NCBI GenBank assembly: GCA_002281485.1
Contig: NCGF01000011.1
Span: 1-64,000 of the forward strand
Source: Sphingomonas sp. 28-66-16
GTDB lineage: Bacteria; Pseudomonadota; Alphaproteobacteria; Sphingomonadales; Sphingomonadaceae
Direction of reading: 5' to 3'
Length of the DNA stretch: 64,000 nucleotides
A model generated the notes under the pieces. It did not search any database. It saw only the letters and a program-made list of their open reading frames with translations, and was not told where the DNA came from. Each line of letters begins with the position of its first letter. The first letter of the stretch is position 1. Of the stretch, positions 27,935 to 37,636 are shown piece after piece. A program made the translations under genes and the position numbers.

Positions 27935-29173
27935 ATGCCCGGCATGTCATCCTCCCGCTCCCCGCTCGCCCCCGATCGCTTCCCCGATCTGCCCGCCATC
28001 GACGGCGTTTCGTTGCGCGTGGCGCGGGCCGGTTACAAGGATTGGGGGCGCTGCGACCTGACGCTGGCGATCCTCGATCCGGGCACCCACGTCGCCGGGG
28101 TGACGACGCAAAGCCGCTGTCCGTCGCCCGAGGTCGACTGGTGTCGGGCAGCGCTGACGCTTGGCCAGGCGCGCGCGCTCGTCGTCAACGCCGGCAATGC
28201 CAATGCCTTTACCGGCCATCGCGGCCGGGTCGCGGTCGAGGCGATCGCGGCGCGCGTCTCGGGCCATCTGGGATGCCAGCCCTCCGACGTGTTCGTCGCC
28301 TCGACCGGAGTGATCGGCACCGCGCTGCCCATCCCCAAGGCCGAAGCCGGGCTCGACGCCGCCTTCGCCGCGTCTCCCTGCGGCTGGGAAGATGCCGCGC
28401 TGACGATCGGCACGACCGACACCTTCCCAAAGGGCGCCATGACGCGCGCGATCGTCGATGGGCGCACCGTGACGCTCGTCGGGATCATCAAGGGATCAGG
28501 CATGATCGCCCCCGACATGGCGACGATGCTGGGGTTCATCTTCACCGAGGCCGCCGTCGCGCCCGAGTTTCTGCAGGGGGCGCTGTCCGCCGCGAACCAG
28601 CGCAGCTTTTCGTGCATCACCGTCGATAGCGACACCTCGACCAGCGACACCGTGCTCGCCTTTGCCACCGGCAAAGCCGGCAACGCCCCGATTGTCTCTG
28701 CCGACGATTCCGGCGCAGACGCCTTCGTGGCCGCGCTCGAGGAGCTTTGCCTGAGGCTTGCCCATCTCGTCGTCCGCGACGGCGAAGGCGCGTCAAAATT
28801 CATCGCCGTTGAGGTCACCGGCGCCGACAGCGACGCCAGCGCGCGGCGGATCGGGCTGTCGATCGCCAATTCGCCGCTGGTGAAGACCGCGATCGCCGGC
28901 GAGGACGCCAATTGGGGCCGCGTCGTCATGGCCGTGGGCAAGGCCGGCGAACCCGCCGACCGTGACAAGCTGTCGATCCGCTTCGGCGAAACCCAGGTGG
29001 CGCGCGAAGGGCTCGCGGTCGAAGGCTATGACGAGGCCCCGGTCGCCGCGCATCTGAAGGGGCAGGAGATCGACATCGGCGTCGATCTCGGCATCGGCGA
29101 CGGCCAGGCGACGGTTTGGACGTGCGATCTGACGCACGGCTATATCTCGATCAACGCCGATTACAGGAGCTGA
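27935..29173 (+). CDS. argJ: Glutamate N-acetyltransferase / amino-acid acetyltransferase
   Basis: A bifunctional arginine-pathway enzyme that makes N-acetylglutamate and recycles the acetyl group from N-acetylornithine. It is an N-terminal nucleophile enzyme that cleaves itself before Thr197 in IAPDMATMLGFIF, and the motif is intact. KGSGM just upstream forms the oxyanion site. Length (412) is normal. The start could be 27935 or the ATG at 27944; no strong ribosome binding site decides. It is divergent from the TonB-domain gene, with a 42-base gap. Confidence 0.95.
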   Translation: MPGMSSSRSPLAPDRFPDLPAIDGVSLRVARAGYKDWGRCDLTLAILDPGTHVAGVTTQSRCPSPEVDWCRAALTLGQARALVVNAGNANAFTGHRGRVAVEAIAARVSGHLGCQPSDVFVASTGVIGTALPIPKAEAGLDAAFAASPCGWEDAALTIGTTDTFPKGAMTRAIVDGRTVTLVGIIKGSGMIAPDMATMLGFIFTEAAVAPEFLQGALSAANQRSFSCITVDSDTSTSDTVLAFATGKAGNAPIVSADDSGADAFVAALEELCLRLAHLVVRDGEGASKFIAVEVTGADSDASARRIGLSIANSPLVKTAIAGEDANWGRVVMAVGKAGEPADRDKLSIRFGETQVAREGLAVEGYDEAPVAAHLKGQEIDIGVDLGIGDGQATVWTCDLTHGYISINADYRS

Positions 29174-29177
29174 CCCG

Positions 29178-30083
29178 ATGACCGACCCGATCCTCCATCA
29201 CTATCCGATGTCGCCCTATGCCGAGCTCGTCCGGCGCGCGCTGGGGATCAAGGGGCTGGCGTGGCGATCGGTGATCATCCCCAATGTTGCGCCGAAGCCC
29301 GAGCTGACGCCGCTCACCGGCGGCTATCGCAAGACGCCGGTGCTTCAGATCGGCGCCGACATTTATTGCGACACCGCGATCATCATCGACGTAATCGAAG
29401 CGGCCCACCCCTCGCCCACCCTGTTCCCCGCCCCGCTCGGCCGTGCGGGAACGCTGATCGCGCTCCAGGCCGGCGGCGCCACCTTCAGCCAGGCGGTGGG
29501 ATCGGCGATGGCGGGGTTCTTGGACAGGATGGGCGAGGATTTCATCGAGGATCGCAAGAAGCTGTTCGGGATGAACCGTGAGCGGATGGCGCAGATGGCG
29601 CCGCATCTGATTGCCCAGTATCGCGGGTGGCTGGCGCGGCTCGACGATGCGCTGGCCGACGGCCGCGCCTTCCTCGGGGGCGACTCACCAGGCTATGCCG
29701 ACTGCGCGGCGGGCATGAACGTCTGGTTTCAGGGCAATTTCGGGCTGCTGGAGAGCCGCCTCGCGCCTTTCCCGCACGTTGCGGCCTGGTTCGCGCGGCT
29801 CGCCGCGATCGGCCATGGCAACCCGGTCGAGATGGGCGCGCAGGACGCGCTCGATGTCGCGCAGGCGGCAGCGCCGGTCGTCACGGCCGATATCGAGGCC
29901 GATTGCGGTTTCGTGCTCGGTCAGCAGGTCGTGGTGCGCACCGAAGACCCGGGCGCGGACCCCGTCGCCGGGGCGCTACTCAGGTGCACGCCGCGCACGA
30001 TTTCGATCACGCGCGAAGACCCGCGGGTCGGGACCGTCGCGATCCACTTCCCGCGGATCGGCCAAATGCTCAGCCCTGCGTAA
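29178..30083 (+). CDS. Glutathione S-transferase family protein
   Basis: A 301-residue protein with an N-terminal thioredoxin-like GST domain (HHYPMSPYAELVRRAL, then KTPVLQIGADIYCDTAIIIDVIE) and a C-terminal helical domain (DALADGRAFLGGDSPGYADC). An extra ~75 residues at the end form a beta-rich segment not found in standard GSTs. The substrate is unknown. It starts 4 bases after argJ, and its end overlaps the convergent trxA gene by 14 bases. Confidence 0.83.
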   Translation: MTDPILHHYPMSPYAELVRRALGIKGLAWRSVIIPNVAPKPELTPLTGGYRKTPVLQIGADIYCDTAIIIDVIEAAHPSPTLFPAPLGRAGTLIALQAGGATFSQAVGSAMAGFLDRMGEDFIEDRKKLFGMNRERMAQMAPHLIAQYRGWLARLDDALADGRAFLGGDSPGYADCAAGMNVWFQGNFGLLESRLAPFPHVAAWFARLAAIGHGNPVEMGAQDALDVAQAAAPVVTADIEADCGFVLGQQVVVRTEDPGADPVAGALLRCTPRTISITREDPRVGTVAIHFPRIGQMLSPA

Positions 30084-30423
30084 CGGCGGCTGCACCCGGC
30101 GTCGTGAGCGCGCCTTCGAGCCATGCCTTGAGCTGGCTCTTCGGCGCTGCGCGGCTGAAACGCGCGACTTCCTCGCCGCCCTTGAACAGCACGAGATTCG
30201 GGATCGTGCGGATGCCGAAGCGGGTCGCCGCCTCGGGCGCGTCGTCGAGATTGGCCTTGGTGATCGTCACCTGCTCGGCGAGTTCGTCGGATATCTCCTC
30301 GAGGCTCGGCCCGATCACCTTGCACGGCCCGCACCATTCGGCCCAGAAATCGACCAGCACGGGCTTGTCGGCATTGAGGACGTCGGCTTCGAAGCTCGAA
30401 TCGGTAATTGCGATGGTCGCCAT
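30070..30423 (-). CDS. trxA: Thioredoxin
   Basis: A 117-residue thioredoxin, the cytoplasmic protein-disulfide reductant. The active site is WCGPC (C31 and C34), with the cis-Pro region TIPNLVLFKGGE. The start at 30423 is fixed by the AAGGAG ribosome binding site just upstream and by family length; an in-frame upstream extension is unlikely to be translated. The gene lies 119 bases after addA, and its 3' end overlaps the convergent GST gene by 14 bases. Confidence 0.96.
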   Translation of the reverse strand: MATIAITDSSFEADVLNADKPVLVDFWAEWCGPCKVIGPSLEEISDELAEQVTITKANLDDAPEAATRFGIRTIPNLVLFKGGEEVARFSRAAPKSQLKAWLEGALTTPGAAAVTQG

Positions 30424-30542
30424 TGATAATCTCCTTGGCCACCAGATAAGCGCGCGACGGGCTGGCCTCAAGCGTCTCGGGCAAAGCTTTGCTGATCGGC
30501 ACGAAAGGGCGGCTTCGCGGCACCCGCGTCGGCGCCGGACGA

Positions 30543-33500
30543 TCACTCGGGCAGATCGAACAGCACCGGGCCTGCCGTGTAGAGCAACGACGCGACGACC
30601 CTGCGCCCCGGGAAAATCACGCGGAGAGCCGCTGCATAGGCCGCCATCTGCCGCCGGTGATAGGGCGGGATCGCCTCGATCGTGGCGGGCGCGCGGCGGC
30701 CGGTCTTGAAATCGATCACCCGCACCAGCGCCTCGGTCACGAGCAGGCGATCGACCGTTCCCGAAACGACCAAGCCCTCGTCGATCACCGCCGCAATCGG
30801 CGCCTCGGCGAGCGTGCCGGGGCCAAACAGCGCCGCATAGTCTGGATGATCGAGCACCGTGATCACGCTCCCGGCGATATCGGCACGAAGCGCGGCATCG
30901 GCGACGCCACCCGCGCTGGCCAGCCAGCGATCGGCGGCAGCGGCGCGCTGGTCGCCCGGCACCGCCGGCAAGCGCTCGAACAGGGCATGGATCAGCCGCC
31001 CGCGCTCGGCCGCGTCGCGCAGGGCGGGGGTCGGCGGCGGATCGGCGACGCCATCATCGCCGAGCGACGACGGCGCGAGCGGTCTCGGCGGGCGCGCCTC
31101 GACGGGCGCGGGCTGGGTCGCCCAGACGGGCACCGAATCGGCGATCGTCGGGGCTGGCGCCGCTTTGGCCGAGGCGCCCACCGGTCGCTGCGGCACGCGC
31201 CCGACGAAATGCCGCTCGTCGCTGCCCGCCGGCACGCCGAGCACGGCGAACGCGCGGTCGGCGGCGGCATACCAGCTCGCCGCCGGGGGCACGCCCTTGG
31301 CGCGCGGCCCGAGCGCCCCGGCGATCACCAGCCGCTCCTCCGCCCGCGTCGCCGCGACATAGAAGAGCCGCCAATGTTCCTCGAGCTCGCGCGCCGCCGC
31401 TTCGTCGACCAGCGTCGCCAGCGGTCCGCCACGTTCGCCGGCGCGCGGACGGAAGATCGGCACCGCCTCGGCGAGCCCGTCGGGCGCCCAGCCGAGGATC
31501 GAGCGCGGGGTCATGCTCGGGTCGACCGTCGCGTCGGCGAGCAATACCAGCGGCGCCTGCAGCCCCTTGGCGCCGTGCACCGTCATCACCCGCACGGCAT
31601 CGAGCGGGGCCGAGGGATCGCGCTTGATCTCGACCTCGCCGCGATCGAACCAGTCGAGAAACGCCTGGAGCGACGGCGTCGCCACCGTTTCGAAATCGAG
31701 CGCGGCGTTGAGCAGTTCCTCGATCGGATCGCGCGCTTCCTGGCCCAGCCGGCGGATCAGCTTGCGCCGCCCGTCGAGGGGTCCCGACAGCATTTCCTCG
31801 AGCAGCTGGTAAGGCGTCGCGATATCGGCCCGGGCCAGCAGCGCCACCATCGGCGCCAGCCGCTCGGCGGGCTGGGTCGCGCGCAGGTGTCGCCACAGGC
31901 TGACGCGGTCGCGCGGCGCGGCGGCGGCGAGCAGGTCGTCCTGCGACCAGCCGATCAGCGGCGAGACCAGCAGGCAGGCGAGCGACAGATCGTCGTCGGG
32001 CTGGAGCGTGAAGCGGATCGCGGCGAGCAGATCCTGCACCGCGAGCGGCGCGTTGAGCCGCAGCCGGTCGACCCCCGCCACCGGCACGCCCTCGGCATAG
32101 AGCCGCGCGACGATCAGCGAGGCGAGATCGCCGCGCCGCTTGACGAGGATCATCACATCCTCGGGGCGGAGCGCCCTTCCCTTGCTGGTCAGCATCAGCG
32201 GATCGGCGGGATCGAGCCAGCCCTTGATCTGGCGCGCGATTTTGGTGGCAAGGGCGCGCGTGGTGTCGCCGATCCAGTCCTCCTCATCGGCGTCGCCTGC
32301 ATCGTCGACGGTGGCGGGCCAAAGCGTCACGGTGCCCGGGCCCGGCACTTCGCTCGCATGGGCGACGAGCGTGTCGATCGGGCCGAGCCCCGGCGGATCG
32401 ATCACGTCGATCGCTGCATCGACGAATTCGAGCACCGCGCGGGTCGATCGGAAGGAGTGGGTCAGCGACAATCGCTCGAACGGCGTCCCCTGATCGGTCG
32501 CGGGATCATAGGCCTCGAGCGCCCTGGCGAGAAAATCGCGCTCGGCCTTGGCGAAATAGAGCGGGCTGGTGCCCTGAAAGCCGAAGATCGCCTGTTTGAA
32601 GTCGCCGACCACGAACAGCGTGCGCATCCGCTCGCCGCGCGCGCCGAGCCCGGTGAAGAATTCGGCGGCGAGCGCGTTGATGATGTCCCATTGACGCGGA
32701 TTGGTATCCTGCGCCTCGTCGACGAGGATGTGATCGGTGTTCTGATCGAGCGTATAGCGCACCCACTCGCCCATCCCCGGCTGCTCGAGCAGGCCGACCG
32801 CCGCGCGGATCAGATCGTCGAAGTCGACCGCGCCGATCCGTCGCTTGGCAAGCGCATAGGCCGCGGCATAGAGCCGCCCGACCTCGAGCCCCTCGGCGAG
32901 CAGGTCGCCATAAGCCGCCACCGTCGCCATCCCGAGCAGTTCGACGCAGCGTTCGCCGACGCTTTTCGCCAGTTCGGGATAATCGAAATCGGCGGCGACC
33001 AGCTTCGGTCGTTCGGCGCGGGGCTCGTTCTTCTGGGTGAAGACGATCCTGAGCAGATCGCCGAGCATCGTCGCGCGGTCGCCCGGGGTCGCCTCGATCC
33101 AGCATTCGGCGACGTCGGCGTCGTTGTTGCCGGTCTTGGTGCCCCACGCCCGGTTGGCGGCGGCGATCCGCTGCACCGCGTCGACGTCGAAGCCATCGTC
33201 GCTGCAGCCCTTGGCGATCGCCTCGGCGATGTCGCCGGCGGGGAGATCGAGCGCGCGGCGGATGAACGGCGCGATCCCGGTCGGCAGCGACGCCATCGCC
33301 CCCGGCGCGCGGGCGCAGGCGTGCAGAAACGCCTCGGCCCCGCCCTCGCCCAGCCGCAGGCTGAGCCGGCCGATCGACTCGATCACGCCGATCCGCCCCT
33401 CGCGCTCGGCATCGACGAGCATCTCGGCGAGCGCCTGCCGCGCCATCACCGCTTCCTCGCGCGCCTCGATCAGGCGGAAGCCCGGCGCGAGCCCCGCCTC

Positions 33501-33932
33501 GGCCGGGAAGCCCGCGAGCAGGCTCTGGCAGAAACTGTGGATCGTCAGGATGCGGATGCCGCCCCCCGGGGCATCGAGCAAGCGCGCGAACAAGGTGCGC
33601 GCGCGCTCGATCAGGCGCGGATCGCGATGATCCTCGCCCAGCGCAAACAGGTCCTTCTTCAGGTCCGCCTCGGGCATCCGCACCCACTCCGCGAGCCGGC
33701 TCGAAATGCGCGTCGCCATTTCGGCGGCGCCTGCCTTGGTGAAGGTCAGGCACAGGATCGCGGCAGGATCGGTGCCGCGCAGCAGCAGGCGATAGACCCG
33801 CGCGGTCAGCACCTGGGTCTTGCCGGTCCCTGCCGAAGCCGACAACCAGACATGGCTGTGCGGCCCGCTCGCCCGCGCCTGATCGCCCTTCAGCTGGGGC
33901 AGATGGCCGCGACTAGGACCGCTCACGGCCAT
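30543..33932 (-). CDS. addA: Double-strand break repair helicase-nuclease AddA
   Basis: A 1129-residue UvrD-type helicase with a C-terminal RecB-like nuclease, working with AddB in recombination repair. Walker A is SASAGTGKTQVL (around residues 31-42), and helicase motif II is HILVDEAQDTNP. The nuclease motif near the end reads VDRLLVTEALVRVIDFKTG. It overlaps addB by 20 bases. This AddAB type replaces RecBCD in alphaproteobacteria. Confidence 0.96.
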   Translation of the reverse strand: MAVSGPSRGHLPQLKGDQARASGPHSHVWLSASAGTGKTQVLTARVYRLLLRGTDPAAILCLTFTKAGAAEMATRISSRLAEWVRMPEADLKKDLFALGEDHRDPRLIERARTLFARLLDAPGGGIRILTIHSFCQSLLAGFPAEAGLAPGFRLIEAREEAVMARQALAEMLVDAEREGRIGVIESIGRLSLRLGEGGAEAFLHACARAPGAMASLPTGIAPFIRRALDLPAGDIAEAIAKGCSDDGFDVDAVQRIAAANRAWGTKTGNNDADVAECWIEATPGDRATMLGDLLRIVFTQKNEPRAERPKLVAADFDYPELAKSVGERCVELLGMATVAAYGDLLAEGLEVGRLYAAAYALAKRRIGAVDFDDLIRAAVGLLEQPGMGEWVRYTLDQNTDHILVDEAQDTNPRQWDIINALAAEFFTGLGARGERMRTLFVVGDFKQAIFGFQGTSPLYFAKAERDFLARALEAYDPATDQGTPFERLSLTHSFRSTRAVLEFVDAAIDVIDPPGLGPIDTLVAHASEVPGPGTVTLWPATVDDAGDADEEDWIGDTTRALATKIARQIKGWLDPADPLMLTSKGRALRPEDVMILVKRRGDLASLIVARLYAEGVPVAGVDRLRLNAPLAVQDLLAAIRFTLQPDDDLSLACLLVSPLIGWSQDDLLAAAAPRDRVSLWRHLRATQPAERLAPMVALLARADIATPYQLLEEMLSGPLDGRRKLIRRLGQEARDPIEELLNAALDFETVATPSLQAFLDWFDRGEVEIKRDPSAPLDAVRVMTVHGAKGLQAPLVLLADATVDPSMTPRSILGWAPDGLAEAVPIFRPRAGERGGPLATLVDEAAARELEEHWRLFYVAATRAEERLVIAGALGPRAKGVPPAASWYAAADRAFAVLGVPAGSDERHFVGRVPQRPVGASAKAAPAPTIADSVPVWATQPAPVEARPPRPLAPSSLGDDGVADPPPTPALRDAAERGRLIHALFERLPAVPGDQRAAAADRWLASAGGVADAALRADIAGSVITVLDHPDYAALFGPGTLAEAPIAAVIDEGLVVSGTVDRLLVTEALVRVIDFKTGRRAPATIEAIPPYHRRQMAAYAAALRVIFPGRRVVASLLYTAGPVLFDLPE

Positions 33933-36885
33933 ACCATTCGTCGAGCCGCATCAGCTGGTCGTAATCGGCATAGGGCGCATATTCGGGCACCAGCTTGGCG
34001 GTGAACGGTTCGTCGCCGGTCAGCCACAGCGCCGCCGCGTCGCTGAAATGCCGCGCGGCGACGCCGGTAAAGTCTTCGGGCGCGATCCCGTTGCCCCTGC
34101 CCGCGACATCGACCGGCGTCGATATCTTGCCGAAGCCGTCGCCCGATCGCGCCAGCGACCAATATTCGAACCCGGTAGCGGTGCCCCTGATCCCCTCGAA
34201 GCCCGCGCCTTCGGCGATCAGACCGAGCAGCCCGAGCTGCAGGCTGAAGCCGGCCGCGACTGCCCTGGTCGACGGTGCCTTGCCCGTTTTGTAGTCGACG
34301 ATCACCAGGCCGCCATCGGCCAGCCGGTCGAGCCTGTCGGCCTTGCCGGTCAGCTCGACCCCGGCAATCGCGATCGTGCCCGATCGATCGACCGCGATGA
34401 TCTCGCGCCCGGCGTCGCCGAGCGCGAGGGTCTTGTCGAGCACCCAGCCGATCGCCTCGATCAGGCGCGGCTGCCAGAGCGCCCGGAGCATCGGATGGGT
34501 GCGCGCATCGCCGAGCATCGCCAGCGCGCGCGGCACCAGCCGGTCGGGCGCGGCGCCATCCTCGGTCACCCAGGCTTCGAGGATCGCATGCACCGCCGTC
34601 CCGCGCCACGCCGCGCTCGGATCGGCATCGACCGGATCGAGCGGGGCCAAGCCAAGCACTTTGCGCGCATAAAAGGCGAACGGATCGGCCTTGAGGCGAT
34701 CGACCTCGGTCACCGAGATACGCCCGGGGCGAAGCGCCAGCGGCGGTGACGGGTGAGGGCGCGCCGCCGGCAGATGCGCGCCGGGATCGTCGAGCGCGCG
34801 GGTCCAGTGTTCGATCGCGCCGGCGCGGCGCAGCCCGCCCGACATCGCTTCGAGCCGCAGCCAGAAGCGCGAGGCGATCGCCGGCGATTGCGCGTCGCGG
34901 CGGGCTCGGGTGAGCAGCACCTCGGGTGCCCCGAGAGCGCTCGCCAGATCATGCGCCGCGAGCCCGATCCGGCGATCGAGCGCGGGCAGCCCGAGTTCCT
35001 GGCGAATGCGCGGTGCAAGCCACGGATCGGGGGCGGCCTGCGCCGGCCACACACCCTCGTTGAGCCCGCCGAGGATCATCAGGTCGGCGGTCTGCAGCCG
35101 CGCTTCGATGAGCCCGTAGATCGCCAGCCGGGGGTGCCCGCCCTGCGGCGCGCGCACCGCGACCTCATCGAGCAGCGTACGCAGCAATGCCGGCAGGCTG
35201 TCGGGGTCGACCAAGGCCGGGCCGGCCTCGGCCTCGATTTCGAGATCGGCGAGCAACGCTGCGGCCGCCCGCCCCGCCGCCCCGCTCCACAACGCATCGC
35301 CGCACAGCGCCTGCGCGGTTTCGCGCAGCGCCGCGATCATCCCGACGAGCGGTTGCGGCCCGCGCTCGAAAACGGCCGCGATCGGTTCCAGCAACGCCTG
35401 CACTTGCGGCCACCAGCGCGCGGCGGCGGCGCGGACGGCGGCGTCGCGCGCCTCATCGTCGCCAAGATGCGCGGCGATGCCGTCGAGCCCCGGCGCCGGC
35501 CGCGGCCCGCGCAAGGCGCGATCGAGCGCGCGCGCGCCTTCGAGCCAGTCCTGCCGGGCGTCGCCGAACCGGACCAGCGGATGCTTGAGCAGCGCGAACA
35601 GCGCAAGCGGCGCGAACGACTGGGCGGCGGCTTCGGCCAGCGCGGTCAGCAGCGTTCCCGAGGGCAGGATCGACAGCGGGCGCCCGGCGCTGTCGTCGAT
35701 GTCGATCCCCCAGCGCCCGAGATGCGCCGCCACGCGCCTGGCGAGCTTGCGATCGGGGGTGACCAGGGCCGCCGTCCTGCCCGGCGTCTCGAGCGCCTCG
35801 CGCAGCGCCAGCGCGATCGCCTGCGCCTCTTCGGCGGGGGTGGCGAGTTCGGCGACGCGGACGCCGGCCAGTTGCCGCGCCTCGGCGGGCAGGCTCGTCC
35901 ATTTGGCGGTGAAGTCGGCGGGCGCGAACGCATTGGCGATCGCCCGCGCCCGTGCTGCGGTGGCGTCATGGCCGCCGCCGTCGCGCCACTGCGCCACCTC
36001 GCCGCGATTGACGCCCATCCGGTCGAGCAGCAGCTTCAGCTGGAATTGCGGGTGGGTTTCGATCGCGCGCGCGCGCCGGCCGGTCACCAGGTCGGGCCCA
36101 TGCGGGCCGAGCGCCTGCCATTCGGCCTCGTCCATCATCGTCGCCAGATCGGGAAACACCACCAGCCCGTCGGGCAATTCGGCGACCACGCGCAACAGCC
36201 GCGCAATCGCGGGGGCCGCCGCGGTGATCCCGGCGGCGCAGACGAAGCCCTCGGGCGGCGCCGCGCGCCAACGGTCGCCGAGCCGGCCGAGCAGCCGCGT
36301 CCGGCGCTCGGCAAGGTCGATCTGACCGCGATCGGCGAGCGCCCGTGGCCAGCGATCGAGCAGCAGCTGAAATATCGCCAGCGCGCGTTGCCAATGCTCG
36401 GACAACCCCTCGGCAACGCTGAGATGAGACAGGCGCGCCGGATCGACCTGCTCGACGAGCAACTGATCGAGCGTACGCGCAAGATCGCCTGCCAGCCGCA
36501 CCGCCTCGGCCGCGTCGATCGGCACGCCGCCCGCCGCGCGCTCCTCGCTCACCAGCCGCGCGAGGATCATTCGGCGCGCCAGCGGCGCGACCGCAGGCGG
36601 GACCGGCTCGGCAGCGTCGGCAGGATCGATCGCGGCGGCCAGTGCCTCTTCGGGATCGGCGTCGCCGATCGCGACCAGCCGGGGCAGCAACAACCCGCCG
36701 CCGCTCGCGCGGACGAAAGCATCGGTGATCGTCCGCTTGGCGCGATTGTTGGGGAGCAGCACCGTCCCGCGCGCCAGCCGCAGCGGATCGCCCCGGTAGC
36801 GCCGGATCAGGCCGGCGGCGAGCGCATCGGCAAACGCCCGGTGCGCGGGGATCGTGTAAAGATGCGGGCCGCCCCGCTCAGCCAT
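33913..36885 (-). CDS. addB: Double-strand break repair protein AddB
   Basis: A 990-residue partner of AddA. It has a degenerate helicase-like N-terminal part (TVLLPNNRAKRTITDAFVR) and a C-terminal PD-(D/E)XK nuclease with TGKADRLDRL and VIVDYKTGKAPS. The start MAERGGPHLYTIPAHRAF (36885) overlaps the murU stop by 8 bases; an upstream in-frame extension within murU is unlikely. It forms the AddAB heterodimer that processes DNA ends for RecA. Confidence 0.94.
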   Translation of the reverse strand: MAERGGPHLYTIPAHRAFADALAAGLIRRYRGDPLRLARGTVLLPNNRAKRTITDAFVRASGGGLLLPRLVAIGDADPEEALAAAIDPADAAEPVPPAVAPLARRMILARLVSEERAAGGVPIDAAEAVRLAGDLARTLDQLLVEQVDPARLSHLSVAEGLSEHWQRALAIFQLLLDRWPRALADRGQIDLAERRTRLLGRLGDRWRAAPPEGFVCAAGITAAAPAIARLLRVVAELPDGLVVFPDLATMMDEAEWQALGPHGPDLVTGRRARAIETHPQFQLKLLLDRMGVNRGEVAQWRDGGGHDATAARARAIANAFAPADFTAKWTSLPAEARQLAGVRVAELATPAEEAQAIALALREALETPGRTAALVTPDRKLARRVAAHLGRWGIDIDDSAGRPLSILPSGTLLTALAEAAAQSFAPLALFALLKHPLVRFGDARQDWLEGARALDRALRGPRPAPGLDGIAAHLGDDEARDAAVRAAAARWWPQVQALLEPIAAVFERGPQPLVGMIAALRETAQALCGDALWSGAAGRAAAALLADLEIEAEAGPALVDPDSLPALLRTLLDEVAVRAPQGGHPRLAIYGLIEARLQTADLMILGGLNEGVWPAQAAPDPWLAPRIRQELGLPALDRRIGLAAHDLASALGAPEVLLTRARRDAQSPAIASRFWLRLEAMSGGLRRAGAIEHWTRALDDPGAHLPAARPHPSPPLALRPGRISVTEVDRLKADPFAFYARKVLGLAPLDPVDADPSAAWRGTAVHAILEAWVTEDGAAPDRLVPRALAMLGDARTHPMLRALWQPRLIEAIGWVLDKTLALGDAGREIIAVDRSGTIAIAGVELTGKADRLDRLADGGLVIVDYKTGKAPSTRAVAAGFSLQLGLLGLIAEGAGFEGIRGTATGFEYWSLARSGDGFGKISTPVDVAGRGNGIAPEDFTGVAARHFSDAAALWLTGDEPFTAKLVPEYAPYADYDQLMRLDEWYGRERS

Positions 36886-37636
36886 CGGCGAGGATGGCCT
36901 CGGTCCGGGCGATTGCGGCCGGGGTGCCAACGTCGAACCACAGCCCCTGATGCACGACGCCAAAGGCACGCCCGGCGGCAATCGCACGGTCCCAGAACAG
37001 ATTGGTCGAGAACGGCCCCTCGGGCCAGTCGGCGATCAGCCGCGGCGACAGGATCTGGACGCCGGTCCACACGAACGGGGCAAGCCGCGCGCGGCGGCGG
37101 CGGCCGGTGATCCGGCCATGGGCATCGAGGTGGAAGTCGCCCTGCCCGGCATGGCAGTGCGCGCGCGCGAGCGGGATCATTAGCAGCAGCGCGTCCATCG
37201 TCGCGTCGTCCCACCGCGCCGCCAGCGAACCGATCGCGTCGATCGGCCCGTCGATCCACAGATTGTCGCTGTTGACCGCGACGAAAGGCTTGTCGCCGAT
37301 CAGATGGCGTGCCTGGACGAGCCCGCCACCGGTTTCCATCAGCTGCGCGCGCTCGTCCGAAATGACGATCTCGATGCCGTTGACCCGCTTGCGCAGATGC
37401 GCCTCGAGCGCATCGGCGAGATAATGGACGTTGACGATCGCCCGCTTCACTCCCGCCGCCCGCAGGCGATCGAGGACATGATCGAGCAGCGGCTTGCCGG
37501 CGACCTCGACGAGCGGCTTGGGCCGCGTGGCCGTCAGCGGGCGCATCCGCTTGCCCAGCCCCGCCGCCATGATCATCGCCGTTTCGGGCACGAGCCCGCC
37601 CGAATCGGGCCGGATGGCGAGCGTCCGCGTGGTCAC
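36878..37636 (-). CDS. murU: N-acetylmuramate 1-phosphate uridylyltransferase
   Basis: A 252-residue nucleotidyltransferase: MAAGLGKRMRPLTATRPKPL is the sugar-nucleotidyltransferase signature, and VNSDNLWIDG carries the metal-binding Asp. Next to amgK it makes UDP-MurNAc from MurNAc 1-phosphate, the peptidoglycan recycling bypass that lets cells evade fosfomycin. The start is a GTG at 37636, overlapping the amgK stop (GTGA); MIMAAGLG follows about 20 residues later. Assignment rests on the pairing with amgK. Confidence 0.87.
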   Translation of the reverse strand: MTTRTLAIRPDSGGLVPETAMIMAAGLGKRMRPLTATRPKPLVEVAGKPLLDHVLDRLRAAGVKRAIVNVHYLADALEAHLRKRVNGIEIVISDERAQLMETGGGLVQARHLIGDKPFVAVNSDNLWIDGPIDAIGSLAARWDDATMDALLLMIPLARAHCHAGQGDFHLDAHGRITGRRRRARLAPFVWTGVQILSPRLIADWPEGPFSTNLFWDRAIAAGRAFGVVHQGLWFDVGTPAAIARTEAILADG